Positions 52,787 to 62,003 of a stretch of 64,000 nt of DNA are shown here, piece by piece. The translations under genes and the position numbers were made by a program. The notes under the pieces are model-generated. The model saw nothing but the letters and a program-made list of their open reading frames with translations, had not been told where the DNA came from and ran no database searches. The number at the start of each line of letters is the position of its first letter. The stretch's first letter is position 1. The stretch comes from SOIA01 sp964348015 (GTDB lineage: Bacteria; Acidobacteriota; Aminicenantia; Aminicenantales; Aminicenantaceae): contig CAYGBC010000015.1 of assembly GCA_964348015.1 (NCBI GenBank), positions 4,774-68,773 on the forward strand, written 5' to 3'.

Positions 52787-54009
52787 GCGCATCGATGATT
52801 GACGTGCAGAAGATTCGCAAGGATTTTCCTATTCTGACAAAAAAAATCCATGGGAATCCTCTGGTGTACTTGGATAATGCGGCGACCACCCAGAAGCCCC
52901 GAGTGGTGATTGATAAGATAGCGGAGTTCTACACAAGCATCAACAGCAATATCCATCGCGGAGTGCATCATCTGAGCGAGCAGGCGGGCATGGCTCACGA
53001 AAATGCCAGGAAAACGGTGAAGGAATTCGTCAATGCCCGGAGTGTCTCGGAGATTATCTTTACTTCCGGGACCACTGAAGCCATAAACCTAGTCGCCAAT
53101 TCATTTGGCAGTGAATTCATCAGGGAGGGACATGAGATCATCGTTTCTGAAATGGAACACCACTCCAACATTATTCCCTGGCAAATTCTCTGTGAACGGA
53201 AGAAAGCTGTCCTTAAAGTGGCTCCTTTTGATAATGGCGGAACATTGATGATGGATGAACTCAAAAGACTTGTCACAGAAAAAACAAAGCTCATATCAAT
53301 CGTGTTTGTATCGAATGCACTGGGGGTTATCAATCCTGTTAAGGAAATAATCGAGCTGGCGCATGCTCAAGGCATACCCGTCCTGATAGACGGCGCGCAG
53401 GCAGTGCAGCATATTCCTGTGGATGTTCAGGATCTGGATTGTGATTTTTTGGCTTTCTCGGGGCATAAAATGTATGCCGAAACAGGTATTGGTGTCCTCT
53501 TCGGAAAAGAGAAATGGCTGGAACAGATGCCCCCTTTTCAGTCTGGGGGCGGAATGGTGGAATCGGTGAGCTTTGAGAAAACAACCTATGCCGATCTGCC
53601 GCTTAAGTTTGAAGCGGGAACGGGAAATTATATGGCCGCAGTGAGCCTGGGAACAGCGATTGAATATATCACTCGAATTGGCATGGGTGAAATCGCGAAT
53701 TATGAAAAGGATGTGTCGAATTACGCCACAGAGAAATTAAGTGAAATTGCCGGACTCAAAATGTATGCCCTCGCGTCCAAGAGATGCGGGATTCTATCGT
53801 TCAACCTTGGAAATATCCATCCGTATGATGTGGGTTTGATATTGGATAAATTCGGCATCGCTATACGCACGGGGACGCACTGCGCCGAACCTGTGATGCA
53901 ACACTATGGGATAAACGGGACCATTCGAGCCAGCTTCGTGTTTTACAATACAAAAGAAGAAATCGACAAGTTGTGCATGGGCCTGAAGAAAGCCCAAGAA
54001 ATACTGTGA
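52783..54009 (+). CDS. sufS: Cysteine desulfurase SufS (type II)
   Basis: This 408-residue PLP enzyme mobilises sulfur from cysteine as an enzyme-bound persulfide. It has YLDNAATTQKP near residue 31 and SGHKMYAETGIGVLFG with the PLP Lys about K229. The short type II active-site loop RTGTHCAEP carries about C367. The ATG at 52783 overlaps the eanA stop in ATGA, so the true start is here and not at the in-frame ATG 33 bases upstream. It is normally paired with SufE for Fe-S assembly; here no sufBCD follows. Its coupling to eanA points to sulfur supply for EanB (inference). Confidence 0.93.
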   Translation: MSASMIDVQKIRKDFPILTKKIHGNPLVYLDNAATTQKPRVVIDKIAEFYTSINSNIHRGVHHLSEQAGMAHENARKTVKEFVNARSVSEIIFTSGTTEAINLVANSFGSEFIREGHEIIVSEMEHHSNIIPWQILCERKKAVLKVAPFDNGGTLMMDELKRLVTEKTKLISIVFVSNALGVINPVKEIIELAHAQGIPVLIDGAQAVQHIPVDVQDLDCDFLAFSGHKMYAETGIGVLFGKEKWLEQMPPFQSGGGMVESVSFEKTTYADLPLKFEAGTGNYMAAVSLGTAIEYITRIGMGEIANYEKDVSNYATEKLSEIAGLKMYALASKRCGILSFNLGNIHPYDVGLILDKFGIAIRTGTHCAEPVMQHYGINGTIRASFVFYNTKEEIDKLCMGLKKAQEIL

Positions 54010-54021
54010 AAATTGGTGATT

Positions 54022-54492
54022 ATGGGAAAGAATGAGTTAAAGCAAGCGAAAATGACAATAAACGATATCCAGGACCAAATCATCGGGGAATTTTCCGCCC
54101 TGGGTGACTGGATAGACAAGTATGAATACCTTATCACTTTAGGAAAGAAACTTTCTCCGCTCGATAAAAAATTAAAAACTGAAGAGACTTTAATTAAAGG
54201 CTGTCAGGCTAGAGTGTGGATCAATGCTGAACTCAAGAACGGAAAAATGAGATTTTCTGCAGACAGTGAGGCCCTCATCACCAAGGGCTTAATCGCCGTG
54301 TTGCTGAGGGTTCTCAACAATCAGACGCCTGAGGATATCGTGAATTCCGACCTGTATTTCATAGATAAAATCGGATTGCGCTCCCATCTATCGCCGAGCC
54401 GGGCAGGCGGATTGGCATCAATCGTGAAACACATGAAATGGTATGGCATGAACTATCATACAGATACAGACCCCGATAGAGTCAAGAATTGA
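54022..54492 (+). CDS. sufE: Cysteine desulfuration protein SufE
   Basis: This ~156-residue SufE accepts the persulfide from SufS on about C61 in IKGCQARVWI. Other family motifs are GDWIDKYEYLITLGKKL, and LSPSRAGGLASIVKHMK near the C-terminus. The ATG at 54022 is 12 bases after the sufS stop; an in-frame TTG at 54013 is an alternative. It ends the operon. Normally it hands sulfur to SufB; with no scaffold genes nearby, delivery to the rhodanese EanB is a reasonable alternative. Confidence 0.9.
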   Translation: MGKNELKQAKMTINDIQDQIIGEFSALGDWIDKYEYLITLGKKLSPLDKKLKTEETLIKGCQARVWINAELKNGKMRFSADSEALITKGLIAVLLRVLNNQTPEDIVNSDLYFIDKIGLRSHLSPSRAGGLASIVKHMKWYGMNYHTDTDPDRVKN

Positions 54493-54542
54493 AAAGCGAA
54501 ATAACGCATTTTGAAATATATAGGAAATTCGTTTTTGGCCTT

Positions 54543-54985
54543 GGCACGAATCCCTCACAATTTTCCCCAATTACCGCCTCTTAACTCCTGAAATAAAATT
54601 TATCGCACCCAAAACGCCAAGGTCAACAAGCCAAAAGGCGAAACAAATCAAAAGGGGCCACCAAACCATTAAGTTTATAAATAGACCCCGCCTTCGAATT
54701 AGCAAAACGCAGCCTCAGGGATTCTCAGAAATATTCGCCGCTCTCCTCAACTGCCAGCAGGAGTTCCTGCTGAATGACTTGAGGAGGAGGGCGTTCGGCC
54801 TCAAATGTCAGCTTGAGGTGGGCGATGATCCTGTCGATGACCTTATGATCTTCGATGAAAGCGATGATTCGTATCTGCCCTCCGCACTTCGGAAAGAGGA
54901 GGGGATCTGTCTCATAAATTTTGCGGATCATCTCGGCCCAGCCTTTGGAAGGAACATAAGTCGAGTCATCTAACAGTATTCATGT
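54543..54985 (-). mobile_element. Remnant A of an IS91-type transposase and element end
   Basis: On the minus strand the frame from about 54983 to 54725 reads STYVPSKGWAEMIRKIYETD, PLLFPKCGGQIRIIAFIEDH, KVIDRIIAHLKLTFEAERPP and ends QELLLAVEESGEYF. This is the C-terminal end typical of IS91-family (Y2-type) transposases. The catalytic part is missing. The flank at 54543-54640 (CACGAATCCCTCACAATTTT) is homologous to the flank of remnant B at 61751. Both therefore keep the same element end. The rest of the 600-base gap before the DUF5916 gene holds nothing else recognised. Confidence 0.65.
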
Positions 54986-55095
54986 TTTTTAAAGAAATCT
55001 ATCTGAAGTTTTGAGGAGAATGAAACATTCTTTTTGTTCTTTTTTTTTATTTTGTGTATATTAGAACGAAAAATTAGCTTGATTAAGTTGAGTTA

Positions 55096-57351
55096 ATGTC
55101 TAGAAAAAAAACTTTTCTCGCGTTTATCCTGTTTTATGCTGTGGTTAACTCTGCAGGTTTTTCTCAGGAGAGAACTCCTCCACGAGAACAACACAAAGAC
55201 AAATGGGTGCTTCAGCGTGTAAACGGTCCTGTGACCCTCGACGGACTCAGCGATGAGGACGCCTGGGAGGGAATCAAACCACTTCCTCTCGTTATGCAGA
55301 TACCGACTACAGAAGATTCTCCTTCCGAAAAGACAGTCGCCTTGATCGCCTTCGACGATGATTATCTTTATCTGGCCGGACGACTCTATGACCAAGAACC
55401 TTCCAAAATCCTGGCCACATCCAAGCAGCGGGACTATCTCCAGGGGAACACAGACTGGTTTGGTCTCATTATTGACACGTTCAATGATAAAGAGAACGGA
55501 ATGGGCTTTTTTACCAATCCTTCAGGTCTCCGTTTGGATGCCCTCATATTCAATGATGCCGAGGGCCTGCTGCCCCTGAATATCAGCTGGAATACATTCT
55601 GGGATGTGGCAGTTGTCCAGGACGATCAAGGATGGTTTGTGGAGATGAGGATTCCTCTCTCCAGCCTCCGGTTTCAAGAACGAGAAGGACAGGTGACTAT
55701 GGGCTTGATCGTCTGGAGGTACATAGCCCGCAAGTTTGAAATCGATATGTTCCCTCTTATCGATCCTAAATATGGATTCTGGAGTTCCTGGAAAGTATCC
55801 CGCGCGCGCGAGGTTATTCTCGAAGGAGTCCGAAGCCGTCGGCCTCTCTACATAACTCCATACGGGCTGGCCGGATACGGACAGGCGTATGAGTTGAATG
55901 AACCGGAAACCGCTTATCTTTACTCGGATGAACCGAGGTTTGAAGCGGGATTGGATGTCAAATACGGATTATCCAGTTATTTAACGCTTGATCTCACGGC
56001 GAATACTGATTTTGCCCAGGTGGAAGCGGATGATCAGCAGGTCAATCTGACCCGATTCTCCCTGTTCTTCCCCGAGAAAAGACTGTTTTTCCAGGAGCGC
56101 AACAGCACGTTTGATTTTAACTATGGAGAACCCAACCGGCTTTTCTACAGCCGGCGGATCGGGCTCTATGAGGGAGAAGCAGTCCGCATTTATGGCGGTG
56201 CACGCCTTGTGGGACGCGTGGGAGGCTGGGACCTTGGGTTCCTGGATATGCAGACCGCTCCTTTAGAAGGGGAAGAAAGCCTCCCTTCGGAAAATTTTGG
56301 CGTGTTCCGCGTCCGGCGCCGGGTTTTCAACCCAAATTCATACATAGGAAGCATGATCACTTCCCGAACTGGCGCGGATGGTTCGTATAATGTCGCATAC
56401 GGCCTGGACGGCATCTTCCGGCTTTCTGATGATGATTATGTGTTGTTCAACTGGGCCCAGACATTTGAAAACGGCAACGAAAACAATCCGGCGTCCCTTG
56501 ATCCGGCGAGGATCCGCGTATCCTGGGAACGGCGGACTCGGAAAGGCCTGGGTTTTAATCTCGGTTATTCACGGGCTGGCAGCGAGTACAATCCAGGAAT
56601 CGGTTTTGAGTTGAGGGAGGATTATTCACAGCTGGGAAATCGTATTTGGCTGGGATGGCGTCCTGGTGAAAAGTCGGCTCTGCTGGAACATCAGGTCTTT
56701 GTGGATGGCTTCCTTTTCGCCCGGAATGAGGATAATTCCATAGAATCGGCGGAGATAGGACCGGGCTGGTCTTTCGCCACCAAATCCGGATTCGGAGGGG
56801 AGTTCGCTGTCAAAATGTACCATGAGGGGGTGCTGGAGAGCTTTGAGTTTGCGGATGATGTTGATGTGCCGCCGGGAGAGTATGATTTCTATGGATTAAA
56901 AGGTATGTTTAATACTCCGATGGGGAGAGCTTTGAGCGCTATTTTCAATATTGACGCGGGATCTTTTTACGACGGATGGAGAGCCACTGTCGACGTGCAG
57001 CCTGTTTGGGGGATTTCTCCGGAGTTTAGCCTCACAGGTATGTACCAGCTCAACCGGGTTGTGTTTCCCGACAGAAACCAGGATCTCATCGCTCACATCG
57101 TGAGAGCTCGAGTCCTGGCTACGCTCAGCACGAAATTCTCAGCCAGTGTCTTTGTGCAGTACAACAGTGCCATAGACGCTGTAATCGCCAATTTGCGCAT
57201 CCGATACAACCCTCGTGAAGGCGTCGACCTTTATGTGGTCTACAATGATGACTTCAACACCGATCGCTTCCGGGAAATTCCCAACCTGCCCTACAGGAAC
57301 TGCCGGACAATTATGGTGAAATATTCCTACACTTTTGTTTTTGACAAATAG
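55096..57351 (+). CDS. CBM9-like/DUF5916 outer-membrane beta-barrel protein
   Basis: This 751-residue protein has a signal peptide (LAFILFYAVVNSAGFS). A CBM9-like carbohydrate-binding domain follows (about 35-235; TLDGLSDEDAWEGIKPL, LIAFDDDYLYLAGRLYDQEP, WFVEMRIPLSSLRF). A C-terminal DUF5916 region (about 250-751) of repeating amphipathic strands ends YTFVFDK with the aromatic last residues usual for barrels. DFAQVEADDQQVNLTRFSLF and FPEKRLFFQERN are DUF5916 landmarks. The likely location is the outer membrane, possibly for uptake or binding of glycans. The ATG at 55096 lacks a clear ribosome site. Confidence 0.85.
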   Translation: MSRKKTFLAFILFYAVVNSAGFSQERTPPREQHKDKWVLQRVNGPVTLDGLSDEDAWEGIKPLPLVMQIPTTEDSPSEKTVALIAFDDDYLYLAGRLYDQEPSKILATSKQRDYLQGNTDWFGLIIDTFNDKENGMGFFTNPSGLRLDALIFNDAEGLLPLNISWNTFWDVAVVQDDQGWFVEMRIPLSSLRFQEREGQVTMGLIVWRYIARKFEIDMFPLIDPKYGFWSSWKVSRAREVILEGVRSRRPLYITPYGLAGYGQAYELNEPETAYLYSDEPRFEAGLDVKYGLSSYLTLDLTANTDFAQVEADDQQVNLTRFSLFFPEKRLFFQERNSTFDFNYGEPNRLFYSRRIGLYEGEAVRIYGGARLVGRVGGWDLGFLDMQTAPLEGEESLPSENFGVFRVRRRVFNPNSYIGSMITSRTGADGSYNVAYGLDGIFRLSDDDYVLFNWAQTFENGNENNPASLDPARIRVSWERRTRKGLGFNLGYSRAGSEYNPGIGFELREDYSQLGNRIWLGWRPGEKSALLEHQVFVDGFLFARNEDNSIESAEIGPGWSFATKSGFGGEFAVKMYHEGVLESFEFADDVDVPPGEYDFYGLKGMFNTPMGRALSAIFNIDAGSFYDGWRATVDVQPVWGISPEFSLTGMYQLNRVVFPDRNQDLIAHIVRARVLATLSTKFSASVFVQYNSAIDAVIANLRIRYNPREGVDLYVVYNDDFNTDRFREIPNLPYRNCRTIMVKYSYTFVFDK

Positions 57352-57384
57352 AGACCAAGGGATCGCGTCTGAGCATTTAACATT

Positions 57385-57510
57385 CCAAAATTATTCGACA
57401 AAGCACAAGAAAAGTATGGAAAAGTAGAAATATTGGTCAATAACGCAGACCCTGATCAGTGCTACGCATCTCTTCCTGATGATATTTACAGGCGGAGGCA
57501 GGCAGGCAGA
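57385..57510 (+). pseudogene. Remnant of an SDR-family oxidoreductase
   Basis: The frame starting at 57385 reads PKLFDKAQEKYGKVEILVNN followed by ADPDQCYASLPDDIY. The stretch KYGKVEILVNNA is the central signature of classical short-chain dehydrogenases (the NNAG strand). Neither the upstream cofactor-binding GxxxGxG nor the downstream Y-x3-K is present, and the frame runs into the end of the amidohydrolase gene. It is a decayed fragment. Confidence 0.5.
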
Positions 57511-59238
57511 TTATTTTTTCGCTTGCACTGGCTTTGTGTAGACTATCTCACCCCCGATAACTGTCATGTCCGGTTCGATCTTCCTAATATCCTCAGCCGG
57601 GATGGTCATGTAATCAACAGGAATGACCACAAAATCAGCCAGCTTCCCAACCTCAATGGATCCCAGGATATCTTCGGCAAACATAACGTAGGCACCGCCC
57701 ATGGTGGCCGCCCGCAAAGCCTCTTCTCTTGTCATAGCCTGTTCTGGGATCCAGCCACCCGGAGGATTGTTCTCCCGGTCCTGTCTGGTCACTGCCGCAT
57801 GCAGGGTGTAAAAGGGGTTGTACGGAGATACAGAATAATCTGTCCCGGTTGCCACCACAACACCATGATCCATTAAATCTCTCCAGATATAGGCATACTT
57901 TATGCGCTCAGGCCCTATCCTGGATTCAGCAAAGTGCATATCCTCTGTCGCATGCAAAGGCTGCATGGAAGCCACAATCCCCAGTTTGGCAAGCCTGGGC
58001 ACATCTTCAGCCGTGAGCACCTGACAATGCTCAAGAGCGAACCTGGCCTTTTTACCATCAATTCCTGTTGCTTTCAGAGCCCTTTCGTAGGCGTTTATGG
58101 CGACACGATTGGCACCGTCACCGATGCAATGGATCCTCATGTTGAAACCGATTTTGAGCAGTTCGGTCGCCGATTTTGCTATTTGGTCTTCACTTTGTCT
58201 CGCTTCCCCATAATAACCCGGATAGTCGCTGTACTCCTCGAGGAAAAGCGCACCTCTTGACCCGAGAGCTCCGTCGGCAAATGCCTTGACTGATCGGACA
58301 AAGTACTTGTTATCATGGTTGAGCGGTTTGCCCAGCTTTTTCGCCGCACCCTCCCTCACCATCTCGTTGATCCTTATCCTGAGCAAACCCACTTCGTAAA
58401 GTTTTATCCGTCTTTGAACCTCGTCATAGCCCGTCATGCTGGCGCCATGGATAGTCGTGAGTCCGCTGGCCACGGCCAATTGAGTCCCTTCGACGAGGTT
58501 ACGACTTCTTTCATAATCGGTCATAGGAGGTAGTGGGGGAATAAGCCTCGTAAGTTGTGAAGGTGCCCTTTCTACGAATTCGCCTGTGGGTTCTCCATCC
58601 CTGTCCTTCTTGATATGGCCCCCCGGAGGATCGGGAGTATCGCGGGTAATGCCCGCAAGTTCAAGGGCTTTACTGTTGGCACCGCTGCCATGCGTGTACC
58701 GGCTGATAAAAACAGGATTATCAGGGGCTACGGCATCGATCAGCTCCTTGCGGAACTCCGGCGGATCCCAAACATCTGACATCCAGCCGCTCAATACCAA
58801 CCACCGCGGCTCAGGCCCTGGACGCATTCCTTCCCCAGTGGCTAAACAACGCTTGATCACTTGCTGCATTCGCTCCACAGAAGCCCACTCACCGATAGAA
58901 GCCCTGATGTCTGGAATTCGCGGATACAACTCTCTTTCTCCGTACCTGATGTGGACATGGGCATCGTGCAAACCAGGGATCACGGTCTTGCCTTTCAGGT
59001 CGAAAACAAAGGTGAGAGGACCAATGTAGGCGTTTACTCCAGCATCATCCCCCACGTAGATGAACCGGCCATCTTTCACTGCAATGGCAGAAGCGGTGCT
59101 GAAGTCTTTATCAACAGTATAAATGTTCCCATTGATGTAGACTCTATCCGCTTTTTGATCGTCATTCACCGCTGCCCGCGCCGATAGGGACAACACAAAC
59201 AGCACAGAAATAAAAAAGACACAAGACATCCTTTTCAT
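57511..59238 (-). CDS. Exported YtcJ-type metal-dependent amidohydrolase, copy 1
   Basis: This ~575-residue protein has a signal peptide (CVFFISVLFVLSLSARAA) and the YtcJ-type amidohydrolase_3 plan. That plan is a split beta-sandwich (ADRVYINGNIYTVDKDF at the start, VGKLADFVVIPVD at the end) and a TIM barrel with the metal site HDAHVHI. SVKAFADGALGSRGAL, GFNMRIHCIGDGANRVAI and ALEHCQV are further landmarks. ATG at 59238 is used; a GTG three codons earlier is also possible, both with AAGGAG or AAGGTG upstream. It is adjacent to a paralogue in the same orientation. The substrate (an amide or N-acyl compound) is unknown. Confidence 0.88.
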   Translation of the reverse strand: MKRMSCVFFISVLFVLSLSARAAVNDDQKADRVYINGNIYTVDKDFSTASAIAVKDGRFIYVGDDAGVNAYIGPLTFVFDLKGKTVIPGLHDAHVHIRYGERELYPRIPDIRASIGEWASVERMQQVIKRCLATGEGMRPGPEPRWLVLSGWMSDVWDPPEFRKELIDAVAPDNPVFISRYTHGSGANSKALELAGITRDTPDPPGGHIKKDRDGEPTGEFVERAPSQLTRLIPPLPPMTDYERSRNLVEGTQLAVASGLTTIHGASMTGYDEVQRRIKLYEVGLLRIRINEMVREGAAKKLGKPLNHDNKYFVRSVKAFADGALGSRGALFLEEYSDYPGYYGEARQSEDQIAKSATELLKIGFNMRIHCIGDGANRVAINAYERALKATGIDGKKARFALEHCQVLTAEDVPRLAKLGIVASMQPLHATEDMHFAESRIGPERIKYAYIWRDLMDHGVVVATGTDYSVSPYNPFYTLHAAVTRQDRENNPPGGWIPEQAMTREEALRAATMGGAYVMFAEDILGSIEVGKLADFVVIPVDYMTIPAEDIRKIEPDMTVIGGEIVYTKPVQAKK

Positions 59239-59356
59239 TGTATTCACCTTATCTTCTCCTTTTTCAGTTTCTTAATATTATCCAAATCTTTCCTGTTTGC
59301 CAACATGGATCTTCTTCCTGTTTTTTATTCAGAGGCATGCCTCCTTTCCCCCTCGT

Positions 59357-61051
59357 CTACCTTGAGGCATTCCTGCTGTAAACCAGTTGGCCTCCAATGT
59401 AGGTCCGCTCGACTTTTAATGACAAAAGGGCCTTGGAGGAAATTGTCAGTATATTGTCTGAAATGACGATAAAATCGGCAAGCCTACCAGGAGCGATTTT
59501 CCCTTTGATGTGTTCTTCAAATCCCGAGTAAGCAGATTCCACTGTGTAGGCATGCAGAACTTCTTCCCTAGTCAGACATTGTTCTGGATACCACCCGCCT
59601 TCGGGTTTTCCCTCCGGGGTTTGACGCGTTTCTGCGGCATACATTCCGTAGAAAGGATTTAAAGTCTCTCCCGGGAAATCGGAATTGAGCGGGACCCGGA
59701 CACCGGCATCAAGAAACGACCGCCAGGCATAAGCCCCTTTTATTCTTTCGGGGCCCACTCTGTCTTCAGCCCAGGGCATATCGGATGTCGCATGCGGTGG
59801 CTGCATGCTGGTAACGATGTCGAGTTCCTTAAACCGGGGAATATCCTCGAGTGCCACAACCTGCGCGTGTTCAATGCGTAACCGGTGATCCTTTGCCTCG
59901 GGCACAGCCTTAATTGATGCTTCATACGCATCCAAAGTGATTCGGTTCGAACGATCTCCGATAGCGTGAGTGGCCACCTGCATACCCGCCTGCAACGATT
60001 GTATTGTCAGTTTCTCAATCTCTTCCTGGGATGTTGTCGTGACTCCAAGCACATCGGGAGCATCACTGTATGGTTCAAACATGAGGGCACTCCGTGTTCC
60101 GAGCGAACCATCCTGAAAAATCTTAATACAGCGGATAGTCAGCCAGTTGTCGGGATCGATCTCAGGGCCGTTCTGCAAATAAGGTCCAATAAGCTCTTCG
60201 TCCGTACAGTCGAGCATGACGTAATACCGGACTCTGAGCTTTTTTTGGGTCTTGAGTGCTCGAAGTGCATCAAGGTCCTTTCTGGTTATTCTGGCATCAT
60301 GGACAGAGGTCAGGCCGTTCTTGAGAAGCTCTTCCCCGGCAATCTCAAAAGCCTTTTCGCGTTGCTCAACCGTTAAGGGCGGCATGAGCCGTGTGACCAT
60401 ACCTTGTGCGGCGTTTGCTAAAATCCCGGTCGGCTCGCCAGTCTCGGAATCCTTATAAATCTTTCCCCCTTCCGGATCAGGGGTGTCCTTTGTGAGGCCT
60501 GCCATTTCCAGTGCTTTCGCATTGGCCCATCCGTTGTACCCGTGCAAACCCGCGAACCAGACTGGATTATTCGGTGAAACAGAGCTCAGTTCCTGGCTGA
60601 TAGCCGTCATTTGTTCTTTCCAGGCTCCGTCATCCCATCCCCAGCCTACAATCCATTCTCCTGGAGGTGTTTCCGCAACACTTTCTCTCAGTTTTTGCAT
60701 AATCTCACGTGGATCATTGATTTCCTGAAGGTTTATACGCATCTCTCTCCTGCCCAGGTTTAGCATATGCCCGTGCGATTCAATGATGCCCGGCATCACA
60801 TCTTTACCTTCAAGGTCCACTTCTTCTGCAACAGGATACGTGTCTCGCATCTCGGCATTCGTTCCAACGGCAATAATGAATCCCTTTTTGACCGCAAATG
60901 CCTCAGCCTCCGGCATGTCCTCATTCATGGTGATGATGTGTCCGTTCGTAAAAATACGATCTGCCTGAGGTGTCCTGGTGCATGAGACAAGGCCTAAAAT
61001 GGCTGTACAGAGCAGCAAATACAATATTTTTTTAAGTTTTGATTTTCCCAT
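59357..61051 (-). CDS. YtcJ-type amidohydrolase lipoprotein, copy 2
   Basis: This 564-residue paralogue of the next gene carries a lipoprotein signal (lipobox GLVSC, Cys 24), so it is membrane-anchored and faces the periplasm or surface. Metal-site HxH is in IIESHGHML, and SLGTRSALMFEPYSDAPD, MQVATHAIGDRSNRI and RIEHAQVV mark the barrel. AAGGAGG lies nine bases before the ATG at 61051. A 119-base gap separates it from the downstream copy, so both may be one operon. Signal peptide in one and lipid anchor in the other suggest division of labour on exported substrates (inference). Confidence 0.88.
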   Translation of the reverse strand: MGKSKLKKILYLLLCTAILGLVSCTRTPQADRIFTNGHIITMNEDMPEAEAFAVKKGFIIAVGTNAEMRDTYPVAEEVDLEGKDVMPGIIESHGHMLNLGRREMRINLQEINDPREIMQKLRESVAETPPGEWIVGWGWDDGAWKEQMTAISQELSSVSPNNPVWFAGLHGYNGWANAKALEMAGLTKDTPDPEGGKIYKDSETGEPTGILANAAQGMVTRLMPPLTVEQREKAFEIAGEELLKNGLTSVHDARITRKDLDALRALKTQKKLRVRYYVMLDCTDEELIGPYLQNGPEIDPDNWLTIRCIKIFQDGSLGTRSALMFEPYSDAPDVLGVTTTSQEEIEKLTIQSLQAGMQVATHAIGDRSNRITLDAYEASIKAVPEAKDHRLRIEHAQVVALEDIPRFKELDIVTSMQPPHATSDMPWAEDRVGPERIKGAYAWRSFLDAGVRVPLNSDFPGETLNPFYGMYAAETRQTPEGKPEGGWYPEQCLTREEVLHAYTVESAYSGFEEHIKGKIAPGRLADFIVISDNILTISSKALLSLKVERTYIGGQLVYSRNASR

Positions 61052-61380
61052 ATCAAACAACCTCCTTTTCGCGATCTGTCATCCCCCAATACTAATATCA
61101 TCCAGAAACCTTACAGTCAAAAGCAGGAAATTTAAGTCAATCCAACTGCTGTCTCGCTGTTACTCTGATTTTCTTGAGCTTTCGTTAAATATCTCTTGTG
61201 GTTAATGGTTATCTTCCATTTACTTATTGAGCACGTCGGCCCTGAAGGACGAATCAGGACGAGAGAACGCCAACCGCTGTTGATGCTCGAGCAGGAGAAT
61301 GGGAACGACCGGAGACAATCCTAAGAAAAGAAAAAAAATTTCCAAAACTTTGGATGAAAGATAATTATTCCTTTCATCCA
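61052..61380. other. Intergenic region, nothing firmly recognised
   Basis: Separates the lipoprotein amidohydrolase (minus) and the small membrane protein (minus). A frame near 61224-61322 (HVGPEGRIRTRERQPLLMLE...) has coding-like composition and could be gene debris, but it has no start signal and no recognisable family. Confidence 0.3.
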
Positions 61381-61677
61381 TTACCTTGCTGTCTGATCTT
61401 TTATGAAAAAATTATGGAATGCGACTATAGCCAGGAATACTCCACACCCTAAATAAATACCTAAACCGATATTCTCCAGCATAGATACTGGATAACCCCG
61501 CTTAGAGATGATGTAAAATAATCCCTTGCCAAAGACAATGAGAAAAATGAGCGTCAGGAGCAAAGACCACTTCCGTAATAGGGCAAAAATTGACAGAAGA
61601 ACAAGGATGAGGGCAACTTTAGGATCCTTCCAATCTATTTCATTAAAAAAACGAATAACAAGGTCAAAATAATCCAT
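61381..61677 (-). CDS. Small integral membrane protein of unknown function
   Basis: This 98-residue protein has three predicted hydrophobic helices (about 21-34, 37-52 and 68-90) and few charged residues between them. GAGGT lies six bases before the ATG. No family motif is recognised. It lies between the amidohydrolase pair and the IS remnant; no operon partner is evident. Confidence 0.6.
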   Translation of the reverse strand: MDYFDLVIRFFNEIDWKDPKVALILVLLSIFALLRKWSLLLTLIFLIVFGKGLFYIISKRGYPVSMLENIGLGIYLGCGVFLAIVAFHNFFIKDQTAR

Positions 61678-61750
61678 AGTTTACCTCATGATAATGTTTT
61701 CATAAGTGTTGCGACAAAAACACATGGATAGGATTTTCCTATTAGTGGTT

Positions 61751-62003
61751 GACACGAATTCCTCACAATTTTCCGCTATTTCTGATTGCTGAAATTGTAG
61801 CACACGCAAAACGACATATTCAACGGCAATAAAGATGGGTAAATCGACATAAACTGCGGAACAATCAGCAAGAGGATGTACCCTTTCCCACAAGTCGACA
61901 AAAAGATGCGAGCGGTACCTCTATAGATATTCTTCTCCATCTTCAGCCGCCATGTGCTGCTCGTGTTGGGCAACCCGGCGCGGAGGTGGCCGTTCAGCCC
62001 TTA
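61751..62003 (-). mobile_element. Remnant B of the same IS91-type element
   Basis: The left flank (ACACGAATTCCTCACAATTT) matches the flank of remnant A at 54545 and continues to align (CTGAAAT, then AAAACG and TTCAAC blocks). On the minus strand the last codons of a transposase are still readable near 61998-61915 (AERPPPRRVAQHEQHMAAED, then GEEYL and stop), matching AERPPPQ...GEYF of remnant A. The remainder of the transposase is gone and a truncated hydrolase gene begins at the right edge. Confidence 0.55.

Noticed and set aside
52783..54492. Start of a full suf Fe-S assembly operon
   Set aside because: No sufB, sufC, sufD or sufU/IscU-like gene follows sufE; the next sequence is an IS remnant.
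54725..54931. Independent 68-residue hypothetical gene on the minus strand
   Set aside because: The sequence is the C-terminal end of an IS91-type transposase that stays readable upstream of the apparent start, so it is a mobile-element remnant.
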